DNA of 33,747 nt from Bacteroidales bacterium (GCA_017962275.1 JAGCVQ010000102.1:1-33747); one strand, 5' to 3'. Numbered from the stretch's first letter, positions 6,489 through 14,923 are shown. Numbers and translations: made by a program. Notes: generated by a model from the letters alone, not told the origin.

Positions 6489-8240
6489 ATGAGAAAGAAC
6501 TTTGTACTCACTTTGTTGTGCAGCCTGTTGGCGCTCGGAAGCGCGATGGCCTGCACCAATTTCATCGTCACGAAGGGGGCCAGCAGAGACGGTTCCTGCT
6601 TTCTGACGTATGCCGCCGACTCCCACCAGCTGTACGGCGAATTGTACTACCGTCCGGCTGCCAATTACCCTGCCGGCACGATGATGGATGTCATTGAATG
6701 GGATACGGGCAAGAAGCTCGGACAGATCCCGCAAGTGGCTCACACTTACTCCGTTATCGGCAACATGAACGAGTTCCAGCTGGCTATCGGCGAGACCACT
6801 TACGGCGGTATCCACGAGCTGGAGCAGGGCCAGGGTCTGATCGACTACGGCTCCCTGATCTACATCACGCTGCAACGGGCCAAGAACGCCCGCGAGGCCA
6901 TCAAGGTGATTTCGGAACTGCTTGACGCATACGGATATGCCAGCGAGGGCGAATCGTTTTCCATCGTGGACCCCAACGAAGCTTGGATTATGGATCTCAT
7001 CGGCAAGGGTGAGAAGATGGTGGACGCCAAGGGCAAGGTCGTGAAAGGTTGGAGCAACGGTGCCGTGTGGGTGGCCCGTCGCATTCCCGACGGCTATGTC
7101 TCCGGACACGCCAACCAAGCACGCATCACCACGTTCCCGCTGCGCGACGGCAAGACCTCCATCACCAACCGCGAGTTGGACAAGATCTTCCTCCCGACGG
7201 TGGAAACCGTTTATTCTTACGATGTCATCTCCTTCGCCCGTCTGAAAGGGCTCTATCCGAAGGACGTGAAGGCCGCTCCGGACGCACAGTTCAGTTTCTG
7301 CGACACCTACAACCCCATCACGTTCGACGGCGCGCGCTTCTGTGACGCCCGCGTGTGGGCTTTCTTCAACCACGTCAACCACGCGGAAATGGCTAAGTAT
7401 GAGGACTATGCCCGTGGCGACAACCTCAAGCACCGGATGCCGTTGTGGATCAGACCCGCCAACAAAAACCAGATTGATGCGCAGTTCATGATGCAGATGA
7501 TGCGCGACCACTACGAAGGCACGACGATGGACATGAGCAAGGACCTCGGCGCAGGTCCGTACGCCTGCCCCTACCGCTGGCGCCCGATGACCTGGTCCGT
7601 GGATGGACAAAACTACATTCATGAGCGCGCAACGGCCACGCAACAGACTGGTTTCGTGTTCGTTGCCCAATGCCGTAGCTGGCTTCCCGACATGTTCGGC
7701 GGTGTCTATTGGTTCGGTGTCGATGATGCCGGTTCCAACTGCTTCGTACCGATGTTCTGCGGCATCACCGAGATTCCGAAAGAGTATGCCGAAGGGAACG
7801 GATCCATGGTTGAATACTCCCCCACCTCCGCTTTCTGGACCTTCACGAAGGTCAGCAACTACGTCTATACCCGCTACAACGACATGATCAAACATGTGAA
7901 CGAGAAGCAGTCGAAATGGGAAGGCAAATTCGTGAGAGACATCGACCAGATGTCGGCGAAGATGAAGGACCTCTGCACGCAGAACCCCGATGCCGCCCGC
8001 AAGGAGCTCAACCGTTACTCTGCCACCGCTTCCCGCGACGTTTGCAACGAATGGAATCGTCTGTTTGAGTATCTGTTGGTGAAATACCACGACGGTAACG
8101 TCAAGAAAGAGGAGAACGGCAAGTTCGTGACCAACGGCACCGAGAAGCCGCAGGTCGTGTTCCCCGACCAACCGAAATGGCCCGACGCATGGTACCGCAT
8201 GATCGTCCGCGACTGCGGCAAGAACATTCAGGCGAAGTAG
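6489..8240 (+). CDS. secreted C69-family dipeptidase
   Basis: A 583-residue Ntn-hydrolase of peptidase family C69 (PepD type), which cleaves dipeptides and other short peptides. MRKNFVLTLLCSLLALGSAMA is a signal peptide. Cleavage after residue 21 would expose Cys22 of CTNFIVTKGASRDGS as the N-terminal nucleophile, the hallmark of this family. Further family features are YAADSH, the GETTYGG segment and the QWRP-like YRWRPMTW region. The ATG at 6489 is chosen because an upstream in-frame start at 6444 overlaps the -7 box and would spoil the signal peptide. A strong terminator follows. It probably works in the periplasm or is secreted, as expected for a peptide-using gut-type bacterium. Confidence 0.92.
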   Translation: MRKNFVLTLLCSLLALGSAMACTNFIVTKGASRDGSCFLTYAADSHQLYGELYYRPAANYPAGTMMDVIEWDTGKKLGQIPQVAHTYSVIGNMNEFQLAIGETTYGGIHELEQGQGLIDYGSLIYITLQRAKNAREAIKVISELLDAYGYASEGESFSIVDPNEAWIMDLIGKGEKMVDAKGKVVKGWSNGAVWVARRIPDGYVSGHANQARITTFPLRDGKTSITNRELDKIFLPTVETVYSYDVISFARLKGLYPKDVKAAPDAQFSFCDTYNPITFDGARFCDARVWAFFNHVNHAEMAKYEDYARGDNLKHRMPLWIRPANKNQIDAQFMMQMMRDHYEGTTMDMSKDLGAGPYACPYRWRPMTWSVDGQNYIHERATATQQTGFVFVAQCRSWLPDMFGGVYWFGVDDAGSNCFVPMFCGITEIPKEYAEGNGSMVEYSPTSAFWTFTKVSNYVYTRYNDMIKHVNEKQSKWEGKFVRDIDQMSAKMKDLCTQNPDAARKELNRYSATASRDVCNEWNRLFEYLLVKYHDGNVKKEENGKFVTNGTEKPQVVFPDQPKWPDAWYRMIVRDCGKNIQAK

Positions 8241-8259
8241 TCACGGGGTGACGATATAC

Positions 8260-8291
8260 AAAAAGGCGTGCCGGAAACGGTACGCCTTTTT
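8260..8291 (+). terminator. intrinsic terminator after the C69 gene
   Basis: AAAAAGGCGTGCCG (8260-8273) pairs with CGGTACGCCTTTTT (8278-8291) around the tetraloop GAAA, giving 14 pairs with one G-T. With A and T runs on both sides it can work in both directions, and it lies between convergent genes. Confidence 0.9.
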
Positions 8292-8295
8292 GTTA

Positions 8296-8425
8296 GTTCA
8301 AAGTTCAAAGTTCCAAGTTCCATGTTCCAATTTCAAGGTTCAAAGTTTCAGGTTTCCCTTAACCCTATAACCCTATAACCATGTAACCATGTAACCCTAT
8401 AACCATGTAACCATGCAACCCACCC
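8296..8425. repeat. double array: GTTCAAA units then TAACC units between convergent genes
   Basis: From 8296 to about 8350 the plus strand carries GTTCAAAGTTCAAAG-type units, the G-bearing form following the plus-strand C69 gene. From 8359 to 8420 it carries TAACCATGTAACC/TAACCCTATAACC units. Read on the minus strand these give GGTTACATGGTTATAGG directly after the MurF-Alr stop codon. Each half therefore has the G-bearing strand on the coding strand of its own gene. Confidence 0.8.
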
Positions 8426-10882
8426 TCACTCTTGCACATACACCCGCGGCACGCGCTGCGAGATGCGGGTCATCAGTTCGTAGCTGATGAGGCCGGCGGC
8501 GTCTGCCATGTCCGAGACGGTGTTGCCCTCGCCATAGACGATGACCTCGTCGCCCTCGTGTACGCGCAGGCCAGTGATGTCGAGCATGCACATGTCCATG
8601 CAGACTTTGCCGATGACGGGCACTTTCTGTCCCTGTACGAGCACGGTGCCGCGACCGTTGCAGAGCTCGCGGGGGTAGCCGTCCGCATAGCCGATGGGGA
8701 TAATGGCCACCTGCGTGTCGCGTTGCAGCCGCCACGTGCGGTTGTAGCCAATCGTTTCGCCAGCGGGAATCTGCTTGATTTGGGTGATGACGGTCTTGAG
8801 GGTCACCACGTTATGCAATTTCATCGTCATCTCGGGAATCTCGGAGCAGCCATAAAGCTGGATGCCGAGACGGACCATGTCGAACTGCGCCTCCGGGAAA
8901 CGGACAATGCCCGCACTGTTGAGGATGTGGCGCAGGATTTTGTAGTCGAAAGCGGCGCACAGCACATCGGTCATGCGGCCGAAAAGGGCGATTTGCCGAC
9001 GGGTGAAGGCGTCCTCGGCAGGATCCTCAGCGGCGGCCAGATGCGAAAACACCGACGCGATGTGCAGTTTCGGGTTCCGCTTCACGATGTCGATGAGGCG
9101 CGGAAGGTCCTGCTTATCAAAGCCCAAGCGGTGCATGCCCGTATCGACTTTGATGTGGATGTTGAACGTCGGGATTTCGGGATGCCGCGCCAGCACCTCC
9201 TCCAACTGCTGGAGGTAGTAGAAGTTGAAGATTTCCGGTTCCAAACGGTGGTTCACCATCACCTCGAAACTGTGGGCCTCTGCCCCGAGCACGATGATCG
9301 GGGTGTCGATACGACGTTTGCGCAGACGAACGCCCTCGTCAGTGTAGGCAACAGCCAGATAATCAACCCCTTGGTCTATCAATGTATTGACTAATTCCAC
9401 ATCGCCCAGGCCATAGGAAGAGGCCTTCACCATCGCCACCATTTTGGTGTCGGGGCGCAGGCGGTTGCGGTGATAATTCAGATTATAGGCCAACGCAGGG
9501 AGGTTCACCTGCATAATGGTCAGATGGGTTTTATGTTGCAATGCGTTGACTACCTGCTCGAAATGAAAATTGCGGGCCCCCTTCACCAAGATAATCTCGT
9601 AAGAAATGGGAATATCCTGCAAATTCGAGAGCAAGTCGGCCGTATCGTGGAAAAAGAGCTGTTCCTCCAAATCGAAAACCCCTCTGTAGCCTTCAAAGCT
9701 GCTGCCGACGGCTATCAACCGGGAAATGTGGTGCCGTTTCAGCTGGGCATTCAGGCGACGGAAATCCTCTTCCGTCAGCTTTCCAACCTGCTCGAAATCG
9801 GAAATGACGAGCGTCTTTTTCGTCATCTGCGTCTGCGTGTCCAAGAAGTTCAACGCAGCGGATAACGAATTGATATCCAGACTGTACGTGTCGTTCACAA
9901 TCACCGAATGGTTGCGGCCCTCCATAATTTCCAGCCGCATGCTGATGTGCGTGAGCCGTCCCAACCGGCTGTTGATCTCCTCCGGCGTGAACCCGACATA
10001 GCGCAACGTGACCATCACATGGGTGACATTCTCCAACGAGGCGCTATCAATAAACGGAACCGTGTAATCGAAACCGTCAAGGGAAATAATCGTGCCGCCG
10101 GAGGGAGCCGCCTGCATCTGGACGGGATAGGTGCTGCGGGAATCGCCCCAGGAGATTTTCTTCAGACGGGCGTACTCCGGCAATTGCAACACCATGTTCA
10201 ACTCTTCGTTATCATTGTGATAGATAAGCACTTCCGCATTCTGGAAGAGTTTGAGCTTCTCGATAATCTTGCGGTTGTTGCTCGGGAAGAACTGGGCGTG
10301 CGCGGCCCCGATGTTGGTCAGGATGCCGATTGTGGGATCGATAATGTCCGCCAGCACCCGCATCTCGTTGGGACGGGAAATGCCTGCCTCGAACACGGCA
10401 ATGTCGTGCTGGTCAGACATCTGCCACACGGAAAGCGGCACCCCGAGACGGGAGTTGTAGCTGTCGGGGCTCTTCACCACCTTGAACTTGTCGTCAAGGA
10501 TGGAGGTAAGCCACTCTTTGACAATGGTTTTGCCGTTGCTGCCGGTGATGCCGATGACGGGATAACGGAACTGCTGGCGATGATGTTGCGCCAATCGCTG
10601 CAGGGCCGCCACCGAATCTTCCACGAAGAGGAAATTGGCGGAAAGACAGGTCGCGTAACTTTCCATCACTTTGGTGATGACGAAGTTGCGGACCCCCGCC
10701 TGGTACAGCGTCGGGATATAGAGATGACCGTCGTTCTTCTCCGTCTCAATAGCGAAGAAGAGGGTGCGGTCCGGCGCAGTCACCTTGCGGCTGTCGATAG
10801 CCAGCTCCGTGACAAAAGCCTCGGGAGTACCCAAAATAGTCTCCCGAGGCTCAATATATCGTATTAACTCAGAAAGTTGCAT
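8426..10882 (-). CDS. bifunctional MurF (UDP-MurNAc-tripeptide:D-Ala-D-Ala ligase) / alanine racemase
   Basis: An 818-residue fusion of two consecutive peptidoglycan precursor activities. Residues 1-450 are MurF: GITGSNGKT (111-119) is the ATP-binding loop, EAGISRPNEM and TNIGAAHAQ are Mur-ligase segments, and NDTYSLD replaces the usual DxYNANP motif. Residues from about 456 are a PLP-dependent alanine racemase: VAMVKASSYGLG with Lys486 as PLP lysine, IGYNRTW near the second catalytic region, GYADGYPRELCNGRG, and VCMDMCMLDIT. Alanine racemase supplies the D-Ala for the dipeptide that MurF then adds. This fusion is known in Bacteroidota. Only 21 bases separate it from the upstream lipoprotein B gene and no separate promoter is visible, so it is probably read from that gene's promoter. 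Confidence 0.95.
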   Translation of the reverse strand: MQLSELIRYIEPRETILGTPEAFVTELAIDSRKVTAPDRTLFFAIETEKNDGHLYIPTLYQAGVRNFVITKVMESYATCLSANFLFVEDSVAALQRLAQHHRQQFRYPVIGITGSNGKTIVKEWLTSILDDKFKVVKSPDSYNSRLGVPLSVWQMSDQHDIAVFEAGISRPNEMRVLADIIDPTIGILTNIGAAHAQFFPSNNRKIIEKLKLFQNAEVLIYHNDNEELNMVLQLPEYARLKKISWGDSRSTYPVQMQAAPSGGTIISLDGFDYTVPFIDSASLENVTHVMVTLRYVGFTPEEINSRLGRLTHISMRLEIMEGRNHSVIVNDTYSLDINSLSAALNFLDTQTQMTKKTLVISDFEQVGKLTEEDFRRLNAQLKRHHISRLIAVGSSFEGYRGVFDLEEQLFFHDTADLLSNLQDIPISYEIILVKGARNFHFEQVVNALQHKTHLTIMQVNLPALAYNLNYHRNRLRPDTKMVAMVKASSYGLGDVELVNTLIDQGVDYLAVAYTDEGVRLRKRRIDTPIIVLGAEAHSFEVMVNHRLEPEIFNFYYLQQLEEVLARHPEIPTFNIHIKVDTGMHRLGFDKQDLPRLIDIVKRNPKLHIASVFSHLAAAEDPAEDAFTRRQIALFGRMTDVLCAAFDYKILRHILNSAGIVRFPEAQFDMVRLGIQLYGCSEIPEMTMKLHNVVTLKTVITQIKQIPAGETIGYNRTWRLQRDTQVAIIPIGYADGYPRELCNGRGTVLVQGQKVPVIGKVCMDMCMLDITGLRVHEGDEVIVYGEGNTVSDMADAAGLISYELMTRISQRVPRVYVQE

Positions 10883-10903
10883 TTCTGACGTGAAAGCGAA
10901 CTA

Positions 10904-11758
10904 TTAGTACTCGTAAATGACCGTTTCAACATCAACTTCACCCCCTTCAACGGTCTTGCACGTCACTTTGGTCGGATAGTTACCCTCATATTCGTAAGTG
11001 AAATCAGCCCCACCAAGTGCCTGACCCATGTACAAATACTTCACGGACAGGGGATTGTTCTTATTCAGGAAGAGATTAACGGCAACATCACTACCCAGTG
11101 TCGCAAACAAACCGTACGTCGGGTTGTTCTTCTTGTCGAATGTCAATTCCACCGTCTCTGTCACAGGGACACCCCAAGAGGTAAAGTTGAGTTCCATGGA
11201 GGTAACATTGTCCCCCTTCCAGTTCAGTTTTATGACAATCTGATCATCGCCCTTGGCCTCTTTCGAGCATTTCTCTATAGCGTTTTGCACGGCAGCGCAG
11301 GCTTCGGGAATCACAAAACGCATCGGGTTCAGCAGATGCGCCTTATCAATCATAGAAAGCAAGTCATCCAGTCTCATTTCGACAATCTTGCCATTCTTGT
11401 GTACGAATTCCATGGTGCTGACCACGGTTCCCTCGTAGGAGCCTTCGATTTTTTGGATATACTTCCCGTCATAGATAAACTCAGAATGAGCACCGGCTTC
11501 ATCCATGCTGACCAGACGGTTTTTGCTGTCGTAGTTGAAGTAAACCGTATAAGGATATGTATCGTCAATACAGTCAATGGAAGTGAGCATGTTACCGTTC
11601 CAGTTCCACACTTCAGAAAGTTCCTTCACGCCATCGTCATTGACAGAATAAACTTTCTGGATTTTCTTGGAAGGGTTAAACACGCCTTCGGGGTCCTTAC
11701 ATGCTGAGAACAACGCGACTACCGCGATGCACAGGCAAAAAATGATGCTCTTTTTCAT
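10904..11758 (-). CDS. putative lipoprotein with YD-like repeats, paralogue B
   Basis: A 284-residue predicted lipoprotein. MKKSIIFCLCIAVVALFSAC gives a lipobox with Cys20. The mature part contains strand repeats VWNWNGNMLTSID, YFNYDSKNRLVSMDEAG and FIYDGKYIQKIEGSYEG, matching those of the protein at 5450-6340, and ends FTYEYEGNYPTKVTCKTVEGG..VIYEY. The ATG at 11758 is chosen over a TTG two codons upstream. Function is unknown. YD-like beta repeats suggest an extended surface or periplasmic beta structure. It lies directly upstream of murF-alr on the same strand with a 21-base gap, so the two are probably co-expressed. A -7 box lies 26 bases upstream of its start. Confidence 0.78.
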   Translation of the reverse strand: MKKSIIFCLCIAVVALFSACKDPEGVFNPSKKIQKVYSVNDDGVKELSEVWNWNGNMLTSIDCIDDTYPYTVYFNYDSKNRLVSMDEAGAHSEFIYDGKYIQKIEGSYEGTVVSTMEFVHKNGKIVEMRLDDLLSMIDKAHLLNPMRFVIPEACAAVQNAIEKCSKEAKGDDQIVIKLNWKGDNVTSMELNFTSWGVPVTETVELTFDKKNNPTYGLFATLGSDVAVNLFLNKNNPLSVKYLYMGQALGGADFTYEYEGNYPTKVTCKTVEGGEVDVETVIYEY

Positions 11759-11783
11759 ATTCAAAAGTTTTTAAATGATGCGG

Positions 11784-11791
11784 CAAAGATA
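11784..11791 (-). promoter_or_regulatory. -7 promoter element of lipoprotein B (probably also murF-alr)
   Basis: TATCTTTG on the minus strand matches TAnnTTTG, 26 bases upstream of the start codon. The TAACC repeat array at 11807-11886 lies immediately upstream. Confidence 0.7.
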
Positions 11792-11806
11792 CAAAATATT
11801 GGATTA

Positions 11807-11886
11807 CACGGTTAGGTTACATGGTTAGACGGTTAGGGGTTAACCGTGTAACCCTCTAACCGTGTAACCGTGTAACCATGTAACCT
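11807..11886. repeat. inverted pair of TAACC arrays (long imperfect hairpin)
   Basis: The left part (11807-11840) on the plus strand is of GGTTAGGTTACATGG type. The right part (about 11838-11886) is GGTTAACCGTGTAACC..TAACCATGTAACC, its reverse complement in kind. They could pair as one imperfect hairpin. On the minus (coding) strand the array is G-bearing just after the beta-helix stop codon and C-bearing just before the lipoprotein B promoter. Confidence 0.8.
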
Positions 11887-11888
11887 TT

Positions 11889-13343
11889 TCACCTCTTCTC
11901 CTCCGGAATCGGATAATACTCGTACGCGCCGATGTCGGGGATGCCGTTGCGGGGGCGGCCGAGGATGTCGGTGGTGATGCCGAGACCGGTCATGCCTGCA
12001 TCCACGGCGGGAGAGGTCTCCTCGATGTTGTAGTTCTGTCCGTAAGTGGCGATGAACTTGGGATTTGCGTTGAAACAGTTGATGTAATGGTCGTTGTTGA
12101 TGCTATCCTTCCGCACGATGCAGTTGTGCAAGGTGTAGGTCAGCTCCGCACCCTCTTTGGTGCCCGTTCCGAATTCATTCTGCAACGAGCCATAGAGAAT
12201 GCAGTTATTAAAGGTCGCGTGCGCATCCCCGAGGTAAGAGACGTTAACCGCCTCTCCGCCAACAACTTCTGTCTTGACAAAAAAGTTGGTCAACGCCACG
12301 GAAGGCGTGTTGCGGGAGGACTGCGAAAAGTAGTTGGCCACCGTGACGTGGTTGAGGGTGAAGTCTCCTACCCACAACGCGAGACTGTATTTGCCGTTGT
12401 TGCTCACCTGGCAGTTGTTCATCTCCACGTTAGCACCTTCCGCCCGAATTCCCATCACCTGGTTGTTGTGAATCACGGAATTATTGATGATGTTCCGGTT
12501 GCCGGTGTATTCCTCAAGTGCTTCAAAATGAATGCCGTACGAGGAGTTGGAGATGATAGCATTCTCGATGATGTTGTCCTCGCTGCCCTCGTTGATCCAC
12601 AGGGCATCCCATTGGGCGTAATCGTTGGCGAAAAAGGGCTCCAGACGGTCGCCGGTGATGGTCACGGGTTCCTCTAACGTGCCGTCGATGTGGATATTAC
12701 CGTAACGATAGACCCAGATGCCGCCGCCGCTGTGGACATACACTTTCGTGCCGGGATCGATCGTAAGCTTGCCGAGCGAATCCACCACCGCCCATCCGTA
12801 GATGACCCACGGCTTGTCGTTGGTCCAGTGCACATGTTCGTGCTCATGCGCGATGATCCGGTACCGCATCGAAGCTGGACCGTCGTTGGGGACGATGAAG
12901 TGCGCATCCTGCCCGAAGGCCACTAACTGCACCGACTGCGTGCGGCTCTTTTGGTAGAACATCACCGAATCGGTTACCAGATAGGGCGTGTTCTGGTTCG
13001 TGGGGTCGATGTTGACCTTCACGAAGACGAAAATGCTGTCGTGCGCGGGAATCTCCACATTGCGGAATTCCGTGCCCGCCACGCCATCCACATTGATGCT
13101 GTAGTTGGACTGCTTGCCGCCCGCCAACGCGATATCGACTTCCACGGGCGACCCCGTCGTGTTCCTCACCGTGAACGACTGCGTGCTCGACGTGATGGTG
13201 GTGAACACCGTGTCGAACAGCACCGTGTCCGCCGAAAATTCCAGTTCCACCCCATCGGCGTTGTTGTTCCGGTGACAGGAGGGCATGGTGAAGGACAATG
13301 CTATCGCCAAAGAGATATATATGATTCGGATGGTATGTTTCAT
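11889..13343 (-). CDS. right-handed beta-helix repeat lipoprotein
   Basis: A 484-residue predicted lipoprotein. The N terminus is MKHTIRIIYISLAIALSFTMPSC, with Cys23 as lipidation site. Residues about 30-150 look like an Ig-like domain (FDTVFTTITSSTQSFTVRNTTGSPVEVDI). Residues about 185-460 carry beta-helix coils with repeated N-rich turns: GTLEEPVTITGDR, DNIIENAIISNSSYGIHFEA, RNIINNSVIHNNQVMGIRAEG and ANVEMNNCQVSNNGKYSLAL. Such folds often bind or cleave polysaccharides, but catalytic residues cannot be assigned here. The C terminus (RNGIPDIGAYEYYPIP) is typical of this family in Bacteroidota. It follows the toxin gene by only 18 bases on the same strand, so it may be read from the toxin-antitoxin promoter. 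Confidence 0.85.
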   Translation of the reverse strand: MKHTIRIIYISLAIALSFTMPSCHRNNNADGVELEFSADTVLFDTVFTTITSSTQSFTVRNTTGSPVEVDIALAGGKQSNYSINVDGVAGTEFRNVEIPAHDSIFVFVKVNIDPTNQNTPYLVTDSVMFYQKSRTQSVQLVAFGQDAHFIVPNDGPASMRYRIIAHEHEHVHWTNDKPWVIYGWAVVDSLGKLTIDPGTKVYVHSGGGIWVYRYGNIHIDGTLEEPVTITGDRLEPFFANDYAQWDALWINEGSEDNIIENAIISNSSYGIHFEALEEYTGNRNIINNSVIHNNQVMGIRAEGANVEMNNCQVSNNGKYSLALWVGDFTLNHVTVANYFSQSSRNTPSVALTNFFVKTEVVGGEAVNVSYLGDAHATFNNCILYGSLQNEFGTGTKEGAELTYTLHNCIVRKDSINNDHYINCFNANPKFIATYGQNYNIEETSPAVDAGMTGLGITTDILGRPRNGIPDIGAYEYYPIPEEKR

Positions 13344-13361
13344 AATGCTCTCAATAATCTT

Positions 13362-13682
13362 CTATCGCGCTGCAATGACATCTGCAAGTTTTGAGTCATC
13401 TCGGCGGTTATTCCACAAAGCCACAATCATCAAACAATCATTTTGTTGGCAATAAATAATTGAAATTGTTCGCATACTAAAAGAGCGAATCACATTACCG
13501 TGATACTGAATATCTTCATAAGATTTCCCCATTTTAGGAAAAGAACGGAGTTTCTCAATATTTTTCAAAACCTTTTGGAATGCACCCTCCGCTACGGAAC
13601 TGCCAAATTCGTTGAAAACATATTCTAATTCCGAGTTCAAATCATCACGAGCCGCATCAACCCAATCAACCTTCAAAACCAT
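13362..13682 (-). CDS. ParE/RelE-superfamily toxin
   Basis: A 106-residue protein with the ParE-type layout: a first strand and helix VLKVDWVDAARDDLNSELEYVFNEFG, a second helix KVLKNIEKLRSFPKMGKSYEDI, and the C-terminal strands VIRSFSMRTISIIYCQQNDCLMIVALWNNRRDDSKL. ParE toxins poison DNA gyrase and RelE toxins cut ribosome-bound mRNA; which applies here is not clear from sequence. The ATG at 13682 gives the usual family N terminus and overlaps the antitoxin gene by 17 bases. An alternative ATG at 13703 has a better ribosome-binding site (GAGGAAG) and would add 7 residues. The gene is more AT-rich than its neighbours, which fits a transferred module. Confidence 0.82.
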   Translation of the reverse strand: MVLKVDWVDAARDDLNSELEYVFNEFGSSVAEGAFQKVLKNIEKLRSFPKMGKSYEDIQYHGNVIRSFSMRTISIIYCQQNDCLMIVALWNNRRDDSKLADVIAAR

Positions 13683-13947
13683 ACCTTTCTCGAATTTGAG
13701 CATATACTTCCTCACTGGGTATCAGTTTTGATTCACCTGAATCAAGGCGTTTCAACCGCTCTATCACAATGGCTTTCATTTCTTCAGCCGTATGGGCAAT
13801 GGGGGACTCATTATATTCCTCCGCCGTGATGTCTTCCATCAAATTGTCCACGTGTTGCTGCAACCATTTCCCAAATGACTCGCGGGTGAATGTTGGTCGC
13901 AATTTTTTCAACACTTTGTCGTCAACTGTTATATTGTACGTACACAT
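13666..13947 (-). CDS. antitoxin partner of the ParE-like toxin
   Basis: A 93-residue protein ending inside the toxin gene (overlap 13666-13682). It begins MCTYNITVDDKVLKKLRPTFTRESFGKWLQQHVDNLMEDI, a strand followed by two helices compatible with a ribbon-helix-helix DNA-binding domain. The acidic C-terminal part (EEMKAIVIERLKRLDSGESKLIPSEEVYAQIRERYGFEG) would wrap the toxin. The call rests on position, size and overlap with a clear ParE-family toxin; the family itself is not certain. Antitoxins of this type usually repress their own promoter, which here would be the box at 13970-13977. Confidence 0.75.
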   Translation of the reverse strand: MCTYNITVDDKVLKKLRPTFTRESFGKWLQQHVDNLMEDITAEEYNESPIAHTAEEMKAIVIERLKRLDSGESKLIPSEEVYAQIRERYGFEG

Positions 13948-13969
13948 AATTCTTTATTTTTTATATCTG

Positions 13970-13977
13970 CAAAGATA
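13970..13977 (-). promoter_or_regulatory. -7 promoter element of the toxin-antitoxin operon
   Basis: TATCTTTG on the minus strand lies 22 bases upstream of the antitoxin start. The gap of 18 bases after the toxin stop suggests that transcription may continue into the beta-helix lipoprotein. Confidence 0.6.
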
Positions 13978-14013
13978 AACAATTTTCCAATTATTACCTA
14001 TTCTTCATTCAAA

Positions 14014-14038
14014 ACCATAAACCCTAAACCCTAAACTC
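14014..14038 (-). repeat. TTTAGGG array beginning within the truA stop region
   Basis: On the minus strand the last truA codons and stop read GGA GTT TAG, and the array continues GGTTTAGGGTTTATGG. The stop codon TAG is part of the first repeat unit. Confidence 0.8.
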
Positions 14039-14783
14039 CCAACTTCCCATAACGTACTTCTGTCAAAAATAGTGCATTCGCGGGCACGGAAGTCTTCGCC
14101 GCGCATCTATCCTTCTGGTTGATAATATCTTGGAAGTCCTGGACGGTGAGTTTCCCGAAGCCGACCTCCAACAGCGTGCCCACCAACGCCCGCACCATGT
14201 TGCGCAGGAAACGGTTCGCGGTGACGGTGAAGATGAGCTCGTCATCCACGCGGTCCCAGTGCGCCTCCGTAACGTGGCAGATAAAGTTGTTGACCTGCGT
14301 GTGCACTTTCGAGAAACTGGTAAAGTCCTCGTTTTGAAGGAGTAACGCCGCCGCTTCATTCATCTTCTCCACATCAATGGAGCGGTGGCAGTGGTAGGAG
14401 AACTGGAGTTTGAAGGGATCCTTGCGGGTGCAGACGTGGTATTGGTAGGTGCGGCTTTCGGCATCGAAACGGGCATGAAGGTCGGGAGCCACCTTGAAGA
14501 GGTCGAAGATGACAATCTCCTTCGGCAGGAAGTTGTTGAGTTTGTGTACCAACTGGCGACAATCGTCGGGGGAGAACTGCTTTTCGGTGTCGAAGTGGGC
14601 GTAGAAAGAGCTCGCGTGCACGCCGGTGTCCGTGCGCCCGCAGCCCGTAATCGCCACGCGCTCCTCATGCAGCAGCAGCGAGAGACAATTCTCCAAAGTC
14701 TCCTGCACAGACGGGTGCTCCGGCTGTATCTGCCAGCCGAAAAACGCGGAACCGTTGTATGCCAGATGGATAAAGTATCGCAT
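14031..14783 (-). CDS. truA: tRNA pseudouridine(38-40) synthase TruA
   Basis: A 250-residue enzyme that turns uridines 38-40 of the tRNA anticodon arm into pseudouridine. The catalytic segment GCGRTDTGVHA carries Asp52. Other family features are FFGWQIQPEHPSVQETLE near the N terminus, LPKEIVIFDLFKVAPDLHARFDAESRTYQYHV in the middle and FLRNMVRALVGTLLEVG near the C terminus. Length and motifs are normal. The final codons and stop codon lie inside a TTTAGGG-type repeat, so the last residue (Val) is encoded by repeat DNA. It is divergent from lysS, with an intergenic array between them. Confidence 0.96.
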   Translation of the reverse strand: MRYFIHLAYNGSAFFGWQIQPEHPSVQETLENCLSLLLHEERVAITGCGRTDTGVHASSFYAHFDTEKQFSPDDCRQLVHKLNNFLPKEIVIFDLFKVAPDLHARFDAESRTYQYHVCTRKDPFKLQFSYHCHRSIDVEKMNEAAALLLQNEDFTSFSKVHTQVNNFICHVTEAHWDRVDDELIFTVTANRFLRNMVRALVGTLLEVGFGKLTVQDFQDIINQKDRCAAKTSVPANALFLTEVRYGKLGV

Positions 14784-14803
14784 ATCTTACCAAAACCAGG
14801 CCG

Positions 14804-14811
14804 CAAAAGTA
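14804..14811 (-). promoter_or_regulatory. -7 promoter element of truA
   Basis: TACTTTTG on the minus strand fits TAnnTTTG and lies 20 bases upstream of the truA start codon. Confidence 0.6.
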
Positions 14812-14821
14812 CGATTTTTCT

Positions 14822-14880
14822 TTAACCCTTAACCATGTAACCGTGTAACCTTTGAACTTTGAACCTTGAACTTTGAACCA
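14822..14880 (+). repeat. TAACC plus GAACTTT arrays in the truA-lysS divergent promoter region
   Basis: TTAACCCTTAACCATGTAACCG-type units (14822-14850) are followed by TTTGAACTTTGAACC units (14851-14879). The C-bearing form lies on the coding strand of lysS, directly before its -7 box. Confidence 0.8.
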
Positions 14881-14897
14881 AAAAAATCGTATCTTTG
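14865..14897 (+). promoter_or_regulatory. lysS promoter embedded in repeat DNA
   Basis: TATCTTTG (14890-14897) matches TAnnTTTG. CTTG at 14865-14868, 21 bases upstream and inside the GAACTTT array, is the only plausible -33 element. The sequence AACCAAAAAAAT just before the -7 box recurs before the -7 box at 23245. Confidence 0.6.
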
Positions 14898-14923
14898 CCG
14901 CTCATTTTGAAAAGAGAATTACG

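Noticed and set aside
6429-8171. Long minus-strand open frame (580 codons) opposite the C69 peptidase
   Set aside because: Its translation is rich in His/Val/Gly/Asp with no motif or signal. The plus-strand gene has full family motifs and a promoter, so this is a composition shadow.
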